A stretch of DNA of 32,985 bases from UBA1731 sp963653155 (GTDB lineage: Bacteria; Verrucomicrobiota; Kiritimatiellia; RFP12; UBA1067), in NCBI GenBank assembly GCA_963653155.1, contig CAVJWR010000029.1:1-32985 (forward strand). Direction: 5' to 3'. The notes beneath the pieces were generated by a model that did no database searches, was not told the DNA's origin, and saw only the letters and a list, made by a program, of their open reading frames with translations. This document shows positions 16,541-23,617 of this stretch, piece by piece (the first letter of the stretch is position 1; every line of letters begins with the position of its first letter). Position numbers and translations under genes: made by a program.

Positions 16541-16599
16541 CTACCCCCTGCCAACTACCAACTACCCACTATCATCTACCAACTACCCACTACCAACTA
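16541..16599 (+). repeat. Third CTACCNN heptad array, leading into the regulator promoter
   Basis: Eight in-register heptads (CTACCCC, CTGCCAA, CTACCAA, CTACCCA, CTATCAT, CTACCAA, CTACCCA, CTACCAA) and a terminal CTA, followed 3 bases later by the extended -10. With the oppositely oriented array of copy 1 it forms a long imperfect inverted repeat around the AT module. Confidence 0.9.
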
Positions 16600-16602
16600 A
16601 TA

Positions 16603-16611
16603 TGATATAAT
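16603..16611 (+). promoter_or_regulatory. Extended -10 promoter of the NtrC-type regulator
   Basis: TGATATAAT: TG one base before a perfect TATAAT. The -35 position falls inside the heptad array and has no consensus. Start would be near 16618, about 4 bases before the ATG at 16622, so the transcript looks leaderless; no ribosome-binding site is present. Confidence 0.7.
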
Positions 16612-16621
16612 AGTCGCCGTT

Positions 16622-17983
16622 ATGACGAAAATCTTGATTGTTGATGACGAGCCGCGTATCCTTCTTCTGATGAAGAGCCTCCTGAAGGCGAACGGCTACG
16701 AAGTCGAATCGGCGAGGGATGGCGCTTCCGCCCTGGAGGTTGTCCGCGCGGGCGGCGCGGATATCGTAGTTACGGATCTTCGCATGCAGCCTATGGACGG
16801 CCTTGCGCTATTTAGGGAGATCAAGGCCCTGAACGATTCGATTCCCGTAATTCTCCTTACTGCCTACGCGAGCGTGGAGACCGCCATCGATGCCATGAAA
16901 AGCGGCATATTCGACTATCTCACCAAGCCATTCAAGGTGGATGAGATGCTTGCGTGCCTCAAGCGGGCGGAAGAGAAGATCCGCACGAACGCGTCTGTGG
17001 CGGCGACGACTGCGGTAGCCCCGCTCCGTTACCGCTTCGAGAGTTTCATAGCCTCGTCACCCGCAATGAACGAAGTGTGCGAGACGATCGCGAAGGTCGC
17101 TCCGACTGCCGCCACGGTACTCATAAACGGCGAGTCTGGGACGGGCAAGGAGGTGGTCGCACGTGCCATACACAAGTCATCCTCGCGTGCCGGGAAGCCA
17201 TGGGTGGCGGTGAATTGCGCCGCGATTCCGGAAAACCTGCTCGAAAGCGAGATGTTCGGGCACGTGAAGGGGGCTTTCACTGGCGCAATCGCCGACAAGG
17301 AAGGGCTTTTCGAGGCTGCAAACGGCGGTACGCTGTTTCTGGACGAAATATCGTCCATGCCGCTCATTCTGCAAGGCAAGCTCCTGCGAGTCCTTCAGGA
17401 ACGTGAGCTTCGCCGCGTTGGCGGCACGAAGAACATCCCCGTGGATGTGCGTGTGATCGCGGCATCCAACGCCAACCTGGAGGAGGCGGTTGTGAAGGGG
17501 ACATTCCGCAGCGACCTCTTCTACCGCTTCGCCGTAATAACGATAGACATTCCGCCGCTCAGGAAGAGGCCGGAGGACATTCTTCCGCTTGCGCGGCACT
17601 TTCTCGCGGAGGAGGTGGGAAAGGGGCATCCAGTCCCCGTAATAGGCGAGGCGGCGGCGAACATCCTGCTGGCCTACGACTGGCCGGGCAATGTGCGTGA
17701 GTTGGAGAACTGCGTCAAGCACGCGCTCGCTTTCTGGCAGGGCGGCGAGATAACCCCGCACGAACTGCCCTCGCGCGTTGTCGAGCACAAGCCATCCGCT
17801 ACTGCGTTCGGTACGCTTGGGTCGGGGGATTCGTCCAACGCCTCGCTCAAGAGTTTCCTCAAGCAGAAGGAACGGGAATACATAGGACAAATCCTTAATG
17901 CCTCCGGCGGTGACAAGGAGAAGGCCGCAGAGACGCTTAAGGTCAACCTTTCTACCCTCTATCGCAAGCTCTCGGAGGAGTGA
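16622..17983 (+). CDS. Sigma-54-dependent response regulator (NtrC/PilR type)
   Basis: 453 residues. Receiver domain (1-120) with the acidic pocket VDDE, phospho-acceptor Asp52 in VVTDLRMQ and Lys in YLTKPFK. AAA+ domain (about 145-380) with Walker A GESGTGKE, the sigma-54 contact loop GAFTGA (about 217-222), Walker B FLDEIS and the R-finger region. The C-terminus is a Fis-type helix-turn-helix (KEKAAETLKVNLSTLYRKL). All residues needed to open sigma-54 promoters are present. The gene lies between the divergent pilM operon and pilA, both with sigma-54 promoters, which by analogy with PilR of Pseudomonas makes it the likely activator of the locus. The hybrid kinase at 26135 is the best partner in the window. 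Confidence 0.95.
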   Translation: MTKILIVDDEPRILLLMKSLLKANGYEVESARDGASALEVVRAGGADIVVTDLRMQPMDGLALFREIKALNDSIPVILLTAYASVETAIDAMKSGIFDYLTKPFKVDEMLACLKRAEEKIRTNASVAATTAVAPLRYRFESFIASSPAMNEVCETIAKVAPTAATVLINGESGTGKEVVARAIHKSSSRAGKPWVAVNCAAIPENLLESEMFGHVKGAFTGAIADKEGLFEAANGGTLFLDEISSMPLILQGKLLRVLQERELRRVGGTKNIPVDVRVIAASNANLEEAVVKGTFRSDLFYRFAVITIDIPPLRKRPEDILPLARHFLAEEVGKGHPVPVIGEAAANILLAYDWPGNVRELENCVKHALAFWQGGEITPHELPSRVVEHKPSATAFGTLGSGDSSNASLKSFLKQKEREYIGQILNASGGDKEKAAETLKVNLSTLYRKLSEE

Positions 17984-17986
17984 AGG

Positions 17987-18026
17987 ATTCTCGTTTTTGC
18001 AAAAACTCTTTTGCAGAAGTGAGAAT
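17987..18026. promoter_or_regulatory. Nested inverted and direct repeats after the regulator (candidate activator site)
   Basis: Outer arms ATTCTC (17987-17992) and GAGAAT (18021-18026) enclose GCAAAA-ACTC-TTTTGC. TTTTGCAAAA (17995) and TTTTGCAGAA (18009) form a direct repeat 14 bases apart. There is no U-run. It sits about 160-200 bases before the pilA -24 box, the usual range for a sigma-54 enhancer; a weak terminator is the alternative. Confidence 0.4.
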
Positions 18027-18045
18027 TAGGCTTCAGGGGATAGGA

Positions 18046-18179
18046 GAATTTCCGATTTCCGATTTATGATTTCCGATTGCATTTTGCCATTTAGGCATTT
18101 GGGGATTTAGGTTGGTATTGCTACCAGCTACCCACTACCCACTACCACCTACCCTCTACCAACTATCAACTACCCACTA
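18046..18179 (+). repeat. Composite repeat, copy 2 (AT module plus CTACCNN array), reading toward pilA
   Basis: A 66-bp AT module (18046-18111), a 9-base spacer, then eight perfect in-register CTACCNN heptads and a final CTA (18121-18179), 4 bases before the pilA -24 element. Inverted relative to copy 1. Module differences from copy 1 fall mostly at multiples of seven (positions 7, 14, 28, 42, 49), with the 6-mers between them conserved. Confidence 0.9.
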
Positions 18180-18183
18180 ACAC

Positions 18184-18199
18184 TGGCACACGATTTGCA
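18184..18199 (+). promoter_or_regulatory. Sigma-54 promoter of pilA
   Basis: TGGCACACGATTTGCA matches the sigma-54 consensus (TGGCAC-N5-TTGCA) at every key base with GG-N10-GC spacing. Start is predicted near 18211, giving a leader of about 57 bases with a GAAAGGA ribosome-binding site. Confidence 0.93.
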
Positions 18200-18267
18200 T
18201 AAGGGTTTACAGCGACCGGCGTTGTGCCGATTGCGGCACATAAACCGAAATGAAAGGAAACACAAAT

Positions 18268-18642
<375 letters not shown>

Positions 18643-18680
18643 CCACATCGGGTGACGCACTACAGAAGGTGCACGAAGCG

Positions 18681-18711
18681 AGAAGGGCGGTTTTCCCGCC
18701 CTTCTTTTTTT
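18681..18711 (+). terminator. Intrinsic terminator after pilA
   Basis: Perfect 10-bp stem AGAAGGGCGG / CCGCCCTTCT with loop TTTTC, followed by a six-T tract. The last T is also the first base of the pilB sigma-54 promoter. Confidence 0.93.
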
Positions 18712-18726
18712 GGCATGACATCTGCT
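18711..18726 (+). promoter_or_regulatory. Sigma-54 promoter of the pilB operon
   Basis: TGGCATGACATCTGCT with GG-N10-GC spacing; one mismatch in each box. Start is predicted near 18737, only 2 bases before the pilB ATG at 18739, so the message would be leaderless. A sigma-70 reading (TTAATA) is poorer. Confidence 0.7.
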
Positions 18727-18738
18727 TAATATATCCGT

Positions 18739-20382
18739 ATGGCTCTTCGTCTCATAAAGCCCGGCAGACGGCCCATCTCCGAAATCAAGGCGATTTCGGA
18801 TCCGATCCAGCGTGTCCTCGCGGCGGCAGACTACTTTTCGATGCCGCCCATGGCGTTGCCGCAGGGTTTCGTCCCGGAGGAATCCCTTCTCTGTGGACGG
18901 GGAGTCGAGTTTTGGTCAAAGGCGAAGGCCTTGCCGCTCGTGAAGATTGCGGGGCGGCTCACGGTCGCATTCGCCGACCCGTTCGATCTGCCGTCGAGGG
19001 AAGAGGTGTCGCGTGTCTCTGGCGGCAACATCTGGAGCGTCGTCGCGGCCGAGAGCGAGGTGTCTGAGGTTCTTAACCGCATCAAGGCGAAGGAGGATGC
19101 GACCAATCCCGCGCTGGCTCTTGAGAATATCATGCGCGGACAGGAGGCGGATGTAGAGGTCTCAGCCGTCGATACCGGCAAGGCGGACGAGTTCGACGCA
19201 TCATTGGATGCGGCGGGCGAGGCTCCCGTCATCCGCATGGTGAACTCGATGATGATCGAGGCACTGAAGACGAAAGCCTCCGACATCCACTTTGAGGCGA
19301 TGGAGAAGACGTCGCGCCTCCGCTACCGCATCGACGGTGCGCTCGTCGAACGGCCCGCGCCACCGAAGGCCTTGCACAATGCGGTCGTTTCGCGCATCAA
19401 GATCATGTCCAACCTTGATATCGCCGAACGCCGCCAGCCGCAGGATGGCCGCTTCAAGATTCGCGCACTGAAGAAGGAGGTAGATGTGCGCGTGTCGATT
19501 CTGCCTACGGTGCACGGAGAGAAGGTCGTGATGCGCATCCTCGACAAGGCGAACCTCGCGCCGGGCCTCTCATCCCTAGGGCTGGACGAATACGCCTACA
19601 AGGCGATGAAGTTCGCGATCGACCAGCCGCATGGCATAATCCTCGTCACAGGGCCTACAGGTTCGGGCAAGACGACCACGCTCTACTCCTGTCTGCAGGA
19701 TCTCAACAAGGACGACGTGAACATCGTCACAGCCGAGGATCCCGTAGAATATGAGCTTTCTGGCATCAACCAGTGCCACGTCAATGTTGCGCAGGGCCTC
19801 ACGTTCGCTGGCATTCTGCGCTCCGTCCTCCGGCAGGATCCAGATATCGTGCTGGTTGGCGAGATCCGTGACGGCGAGACGGCAGACATCGCGGTGAAGG
19901 CAGCCCTTACGGGACACCTCGTCCTCTCCACGTTGCACACGAACGACGCGTGCGGTGTCGTCGCCCGCCTCTTCGACATGGGAATCCAGCCGTTCATGCT
20001 TGCGAGTTCACTCATACTCGCGCAGGCGCAGCGCCTTTATCGGCGGCTCTGTCCGTATTGCCGCAAACCTGTCGAGGTGGATCGTGCGCTCCTTGAGGCA
20101 AACAAGGTGGATCCGGCTCCGTTCGAGGGCGTTGAGATATTTGGCCCGGTCGGGTGCGCGAAGTGCCATGGCACCGGCTACAAGGGACGCGGCGCGATGA
20201 TGGAGGTGTTGCCGATATCGCCGAAGATCCGGAGCATCATAGAAAAGGGCGGAAACGCTGAACAGCTTCGCGCGGCGGCACTTGAGGAGGGAATGGTGAC
20301 TCTGAAGGATGCCGGCATGATGAAGGTTCGAGCGGGCCTCACGTCGCTTGAGGCGGCGTTTGCCGTGACGGGAGGGGAGTAG
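18739..20382 (+). CDS. pilB: PilB/GspE assembly ATPase
   Basis: 547 residues. Hexameric cytoplasmic ATPase that powers pilus extension. It has the N-terminal GspE/MshEN domain (about 1-135), N2 domain, Walker A GPTGSGKTTT near 305, the Asp box EDPVEYELSGINQ, Walker B DPDIVLVGEIRDGETADIA, the His box LVLSTLHTNDA, and the C-terminal zinc knuckle CPYC (about 438) ... CAKC (about 473) typical of PilB/GspE and absent from the retraction ATPase PilT. No PilT is in the window. First gene of the sigma-54 driven ATPase/minor-pilin operon. Confidence 0.96.
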   Translation: MALRLIKPGRRPISEIKAISDPIQRVLAAADYFSMPPMALPQGFVPEESLLCGRGVEFWSKAKALPLVKIAGRLTVAFADPFDLPSREEVSRVSGGNIWSVVAAESEVSEVLNRIKAKEDATNPALALENIMRGQEADVEVSAVDTGKADEFDASLDAAGEAPVIRMVNSMMIEALKTKASDIHFEAMEKTSRLRYRIDGALVERPAPPKALHNAVVSRIKIMSNLDIAERRQPQDGRFKIRALKKEVDVRVSILPTVHGEKVVMRILDKANLAPGLSSLGLDEYAYKAMKFAIDQPHGIILVTGPTGSGKTTTLYSCLQDLNKDDVNIVTAEDPVEYELSGINQCHVNVAQGLTFAGILRSVLRQDPDIVLVGEIRDGETADIAVKAALTGHLVLSTLHTNDACGVVARLFDMGIQPFMLASSLILAQAQRLYRRLCPYCRKPVEVDRALLEANKVDPAPFEGVEIFGPVGCAKCHGTGYKGRGAMMEVLPISPKIRSIIEKGGNAEQLRAAALEEGMVTLKDAGMMKVRAGLTSLEAAFAVTGGE

Positions 20383-20430
20383 ATGTTGGCTTTACAGAAG
20401 TGTAGAGTAATTTGATTTTAGGTGGTGGGG

Positions 20431-21504
20431 ATGGAGGAAGCAAAGGAAATAAAGGTAAAGGGCGTCAAGCGTATCCGCCATAAGGAGCTTGTGCCGTTCA
20501 CGAAGCAGCTGGCATCGATGAATGACGCGGGCATGTCCATACTTGCGACGATGCAGACCCTTGAGGAGCAGTGTGAGAACCCCGAGTTCAAGAAGGTCCT
20601 CAGGGAGCTGCTGAAAACGATCGAGAGCGGCGACCCCATATCCAAGGGACTTGCCCGTTTTCCGGGGATATTCGACGAGATGTACGTCAACATGGCGTTC
20701 GCCGGTGAGCAGTCGGGCCAGTTCGCGCCGATCCTGAAACGTCTGGCGGACATCCTGCAGAGTTCGGCGCGGCTTCGGCGCAAGGTGAAGAGCGCGATGA
20801 CGTATCCGACCGTAATCATGTCGATTGCGCTTCTCCTTTGCTGGGGGCTCATCCAGTTCGTCGTGCCGACATTTGCCGAGATGTTCTCTGGCTCTGGGCA
20901 GAAGTTACCGGGACTGACCCAGGCGCTCGTCGATATCTCGGACTTTACGAAGGCGTGGTGGTATGTGATAATCCCTTCGATCGCGGCAGCCGTATGGCTC
21001 TTCGTACGGTGGAAGAAGACGGAGCGTGGGCATTATATCTTCGACGAGTTCATGCTGAAGATGCCTGTATTCGGCGAGCTGAACCTGAAGTCGTCCATCG
21101 GCCGCTTCGCGCGGCTTCTCTCTCAGATGCTTGGCGCGGGTGTGCCGATCCTGAAGTCGCTTGAGGTGGTATCCCGTTCGCTCGGAAATCGCGTCCTGGA
21201 GAAGTCCGTAACGCTCGCCCGCCAGGAGGTCGAGCAGGGCAACCAGCTAAACACTGCCCTCACAGGCAAGCCATACATGCCACTCATCCTGATCAGGATG
21301 ATCGCCGCCGGCGAGAAGGCGGGACGCGTTGAGGATATGCTCAATTCCGTCGCGGATGCCTACGATGAAGAGGTCGAAACGCTCCTTTCCACGCTCACCT
21401 CGCTTATGGAGCCGTTCCTCATGGTCTTTCTCGGAAGCATAATAGGCACGGTGGTGATCGCGATGTTCATGCCGATATTCAACATGGGGTCGCTGGCCCA
21501 TTGA
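20431..21504 (+). CDS. pilC: PilC/GspF inner-membrane platform protein
   Basis: 357 residues from the ATG at 20431 (AGGTGG 5 bases upstream; the GTG at 20422 overlaps that site and is unlikely). Two GspF repeats, each a helical cytoplasmic domain and membrane helices: the first with FTKQLASMNDAGMSILATMQ, the second with FARLLSQMLGAGVPILKSLE, each ending in a long membrane helix pair. It is the rotating platform that PilB acts on. It follows pilB after 48 bases. Confidence 0.95.
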   Translation: MEEAKEIKVKGVKRIRHKELVPFTKQLASMNDAGMSILATMQTLEEQCENPEFKKVLRELLKTIESGDPISKGLARFPGIFDEMYVNMAFAGEQSGQFAPILKRLADILQSSARLRRKVKSAMTYPTVIMSIALLLCWGLIQFVVPTFAEMFSGSGQKLPGLTQALVDISDFTKAWWYVIIPSIAAAVWLFVRWKKTERGHYIFDEFMLKMPVFGELNLKSSIGRFARLLSQMLGAGVPILKSLEVVSRSLGNRVLEKSVTLARQEVEQGNQLNTALTGKPYMPLILIRMIAAGEKAGRVEDMLNSVADAYDEEVETLLSTLTSLMEPFLMVFLGSIIGTVVIAMFMPIFNMGSLAH

Positions 21505-21533
21505 GGGGCGAGAGGAATGCCGGGAGGTACTGG

Positions 21534-21896
21534 ATGGCGGAAGAGACGGATTTGACGAAACGGCTGGAACTGGCCGAGATTAGGGCCGAACGGTCCAAGG
21601 TGGTGATGGAGTCCCTTGCGGGATTCTGCCACGCGCTTGGGCAGCCTGCGACCGTGCTGTTGAGTTCGATCGAACTCCTGCGGATGGATGGTGTTGATGA
21701 TGCAACGCGAAAGGACGTCCTTGACATGTGCTATGACGCGGCGCTGGAGATAAAGTCCCTCCTTGCGCAGATGAAGGAAAAGCGCGAATACGCCAACGAG
21801 GCGTACCTCGCCGCGAACGAGGCGGCGGGAACCATGATCGCGCTTAAGGAATGGCGCGACAAGTCGCCGCCGAAGTTTGACTGGGAGAACAAGTAG
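21534..21896 (+). CDS. Stand-alone histidine-kinase dimerisation (DHp)-like protein
   Basis: 120 residues, soluble, mostly helical. Residues 24-85 look like one HisKA-type helical hairpin: the H-box LAGFCHALGQPATVLLSSIE with candidate phospho-His33, a short turn, then a second amphipathic helix. The usual sequence of sensor kinases is H-E/D-L/x-N/G-x-P in the same place. No ATP-binding domain follows; the protein ends soon after. It could act as a phosphotransfer or docking protein for the kinase and regulator of this locus, or be a structural derivative. The ATG at 21534 has GGGAGG 6 bases upstream. The function is inferred only. Confidence 0.75.
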   Translation: MAEETDLTKRLELAEIRAERSKVVMESLAGFCHALGQPATVLLSSIELLRMDGVDDATRKDVLDMCYDAALEIKSLLAQMKEKREYANEAYLAANEAAGTMIALKEWRDKSPPKFDWENK

Positions 21897-21906
21897 GGGG
21901 TGGTGA

Positions 21907-22695
21907 ATGAGCGAGACCGCACCAAGATTTGACGCTCGGCTGAAGGAAGGCGTCGCATACTTTGAGGAAATGCTCAAGGTTATGCCGGACGACCGCACGA
22001 CACTTGAGTTCCTTGCCGTAGTCTATCCGCAGCTCGGCGAGACCGAGAAGGCCGAGAAGGTGCTCGCCGCGCTTACGCGCGTCCTCATGGTGGAAGGTGA
22101 CCTCGAAAGCGCATCGGCCCTTCTGCCCCGTCTGGAAAAGTGTTCGTTGCCGGAGGCAAAGGCGCTTGCGCTCAAGGTACGCGTGGCGTCCGCGCCGCGT
22201 CCCGACCTTTCGCCGGAAACGCCCGCTCCTGCGGGCGGCGGCGCGTTCGCATCTGTTGTAGAGAAAGAGTCGGCGCTTGCGGAGGAGATCGGAGAACCTG
22301 CGCTCGCGGAACTTCTTCGGAGTCTGCCGGATCCTGGACACCCCGTTTTCGTATCCGCGCTGGCATCGCTTGCGAAGGATCGCCCGGAAGCGTGCGAAAA
22401 GGCGATTGCTGGCCTTGCGGACAAATATGGCCTCGCGCCCGTGCCGCTTGAAGCCTTTGAGCCGGATCGTGCCATGGCTTCGCAGTTGCCGGATGAGATG
22501 GTTGTCGGTCGTGGCGTCATCCCGTTCGCGCGGCTGGGGGACTTGGCCCTCGTCGTCACGCTCTCTCCGAACGATGCCGATCTGCGGCGGCAGGTCGGCG
22601 AGGCCATGGGAATGAAAGTACGCTTCTTTCTTGCCGAGCCGGGAGACGTCGAATCGGCGATAGAGAAGCTCCGTCCATCAAAGGAAGGCAATTGA
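21907..22695 (+). CDS. Protein with TPR-like N-terminus and C-terminal GspE/MshEN-like domain
   Basis: 262 residues, soluble. Residues about 5-70 form a TPR-like helical repeat (FEEMLKVMPDDRTTLEFLAV, then LGETEKAEKVLAAL). After a Pro/Ala linker, the last ~85 residues (from ADKYGLAPVPLEAFEPDRAM through IPFARLGDLALVVTLSPNDA to the end) match the N-terminal domain of PilB/GspE proteins, a fold that in some members binds cyclic di-GMP. There is no ATPase domain. It probably docks on or regulates PilB or PilC. GGGGGTGG precedes the ATG. The stop overlaps the next gene's TTG start. Confidence 0.75.
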   Translation: MSETAPRFDARLKEGVAYFEEMLKVMPDDRTTLEFLAVVYPQLGETEKAEKVLAALTRVLMVEGDLESASALLPRLEKCSLPEAKALALKVRVASAPRPDLSPETPAPAGGGAFASVVEKESALAEEIGEPALAELLRSLPDPGHPVFVSALASLAKDRPEACEKAIAGLADKYGLAPVPLEAFEPDRAMASQLPDEMVVGRGVIPFARLGDLALVVTLSPNDADLRRQVGEAMGMKVRFFLAEPGDVESAIEKLRPSKEGN

Positions 22696-23126
22696 TTCCA
22701 TTTCACATCCAACCTCATCAACCCATGCGCGACGGTTTCACATTGCTTGAATGCACACTGGCGGGGGCTATCCTCTGCCTCATCTCCCTCGCCCTGCTGA
22801 ATGGCGTCGGTGTGACGACGCGTGTTGCGCGCGAGAATGCCGAGATGCTTTCCGCCGATGCCGTCTCGTGGGATGCGATATGGACTGCATTCAACATGGA
22901 TTTCGATCGTCTGAGCGGATATCGGGGGGAATTGAGCGAGACGGCGGCACCTGATCTGTACAACGCTGCGCATCCGGCCACGCTTGATGTGCGGATTGCG
23001 GATGTGCCTGGCTTCGCTTCGCTCAAGAGCATCACCGCCGCCGTGGAATGGGGGTCGCCCTCACGACGGAACGGGCTTACGAACTTCGTCTACCGGTCAA
23101 ACCTGCGGAGAGTGCCATGGCAATGA
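22692..23126 (+). CDS. Minor pilin/pseudopilin, GspI/PilV-like
   Basis: 144 residues from a TTG at 22692 that overlaps the previous stop (TTGA) and follows AAGGAAGG; the alternative ATG at 22725 lacks a ribosome-binding site but would give the compact leader MRDG. Either way the motif G|FTLLE with Glu5 and the helix CTLAGAILCLISLALLNGVG make it a class III signal protein. The C-terminus, with AAVEWGSPSRRNGLTNFVYR, resembles the beta strands of GspI/PilV. It is the first of three consecutive minor pilins. Confidence 0.85.
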   Translation: MIPFHIQPHQPMRDGFTLLECTLAGAILCLISLALLNGVGVTTRVARENAEMLSADAVSWDAIWTAFNMDFDRLSGYRGELSETAAPDLYNAAHPATLDVRIADVPGFASLKSITAAVEWGSPSRRNGLTNFVYRSNLRRVPWQ

Positions 23127-23617
23127 GTCGGCGAGGTTTTACGATTGTCGAGATGATGCTGGCGACGGTTGTCACCACAGTCCTCTCCGTTGCCCTCGCG
23201 ACGCTTTTCATCGGCATCCATCGGCTTGTGCGGCAGTCGTACAACGATGCCGAACTGTCGCTCGCATTGCGGGCGGAGCGTGAGAAGGCTTTGTTTAACG
23301 CCGTCATGGAGGGTGGGAACGTATTCTGGGCTGGTCTGCTTTCGGGGAAGGACATGGCATTTCCGGGCGGCGATTCGGTGTCGTTTACGGCGACGGGCAT
23401 ACGGACAGACAGCGGCGAACCCATAACACGCGGCAACCAGCGGTGGACAAGGGCGGCTGTCGGCGGCGATGGCCTTGCCGGACCGCTCATCTATGGCCTC
23501 ACGGTCTCGAAGTCGGTCGGCGGTGAGACGCGTTCGGCGAGGGCCGTCGTGCCCGTGTTCGGCTCTGAACAGTCTTTTGACGCGCTGCGCGTCTTCACGG
23601 AAGGAGGAAGCGAATGA
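23117..23617 (+). CDS. Minor pilin/pseudopilin, GspJ/PilW-like
   Basis: 166 residues from ATG 23117 (GGAG 6 bases upstream); ATG 23123, giving an ATGA overlap with the previous stop, is equally possible. Prepilin motif SRRG|FTIVE with Glu5, hydrophobic helix MMLATVVTTVLSVALATLF, then a beta-rich globular domain typical of GspJ. It overlaps the next gene by ATGA. Confidence 0.85.
   Translation: MAMSRRGFTIVEMMLATVVTTVLSVALATLFIGIHRLVRQSYNDAELSLALRAEREKALFNAVMEGGNVFWAGLLSGKDMAFPGGDSVSFTATGIRTDSGEPITRGNQRWTRAAVGGDGLAGPLIYGLTVSKSVGGETRSARAVVPVFGSEQSFDALRVFTEGGSE

Noticed and set aside
16404..16599. CRISPR-like array
   Set aside because: Units are only 7 bases with no spacers of constant length and no cas genes; this is a heptad tandem repeat.
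16404..18179. Composite transposon, with inverted repeats on both sides of the regulator
   Set aside because: No transposase, no target-site duplication seen, and the repeats are low-complexity heptads placed at promoters.
20386..20413. Sigma-70 promoter for pilC (TTGGCT, TAATTT)
   Set aside because: Poor matches and 16-base spacing in a 48-base gap; pilC is more likely read from the pilB promoter.
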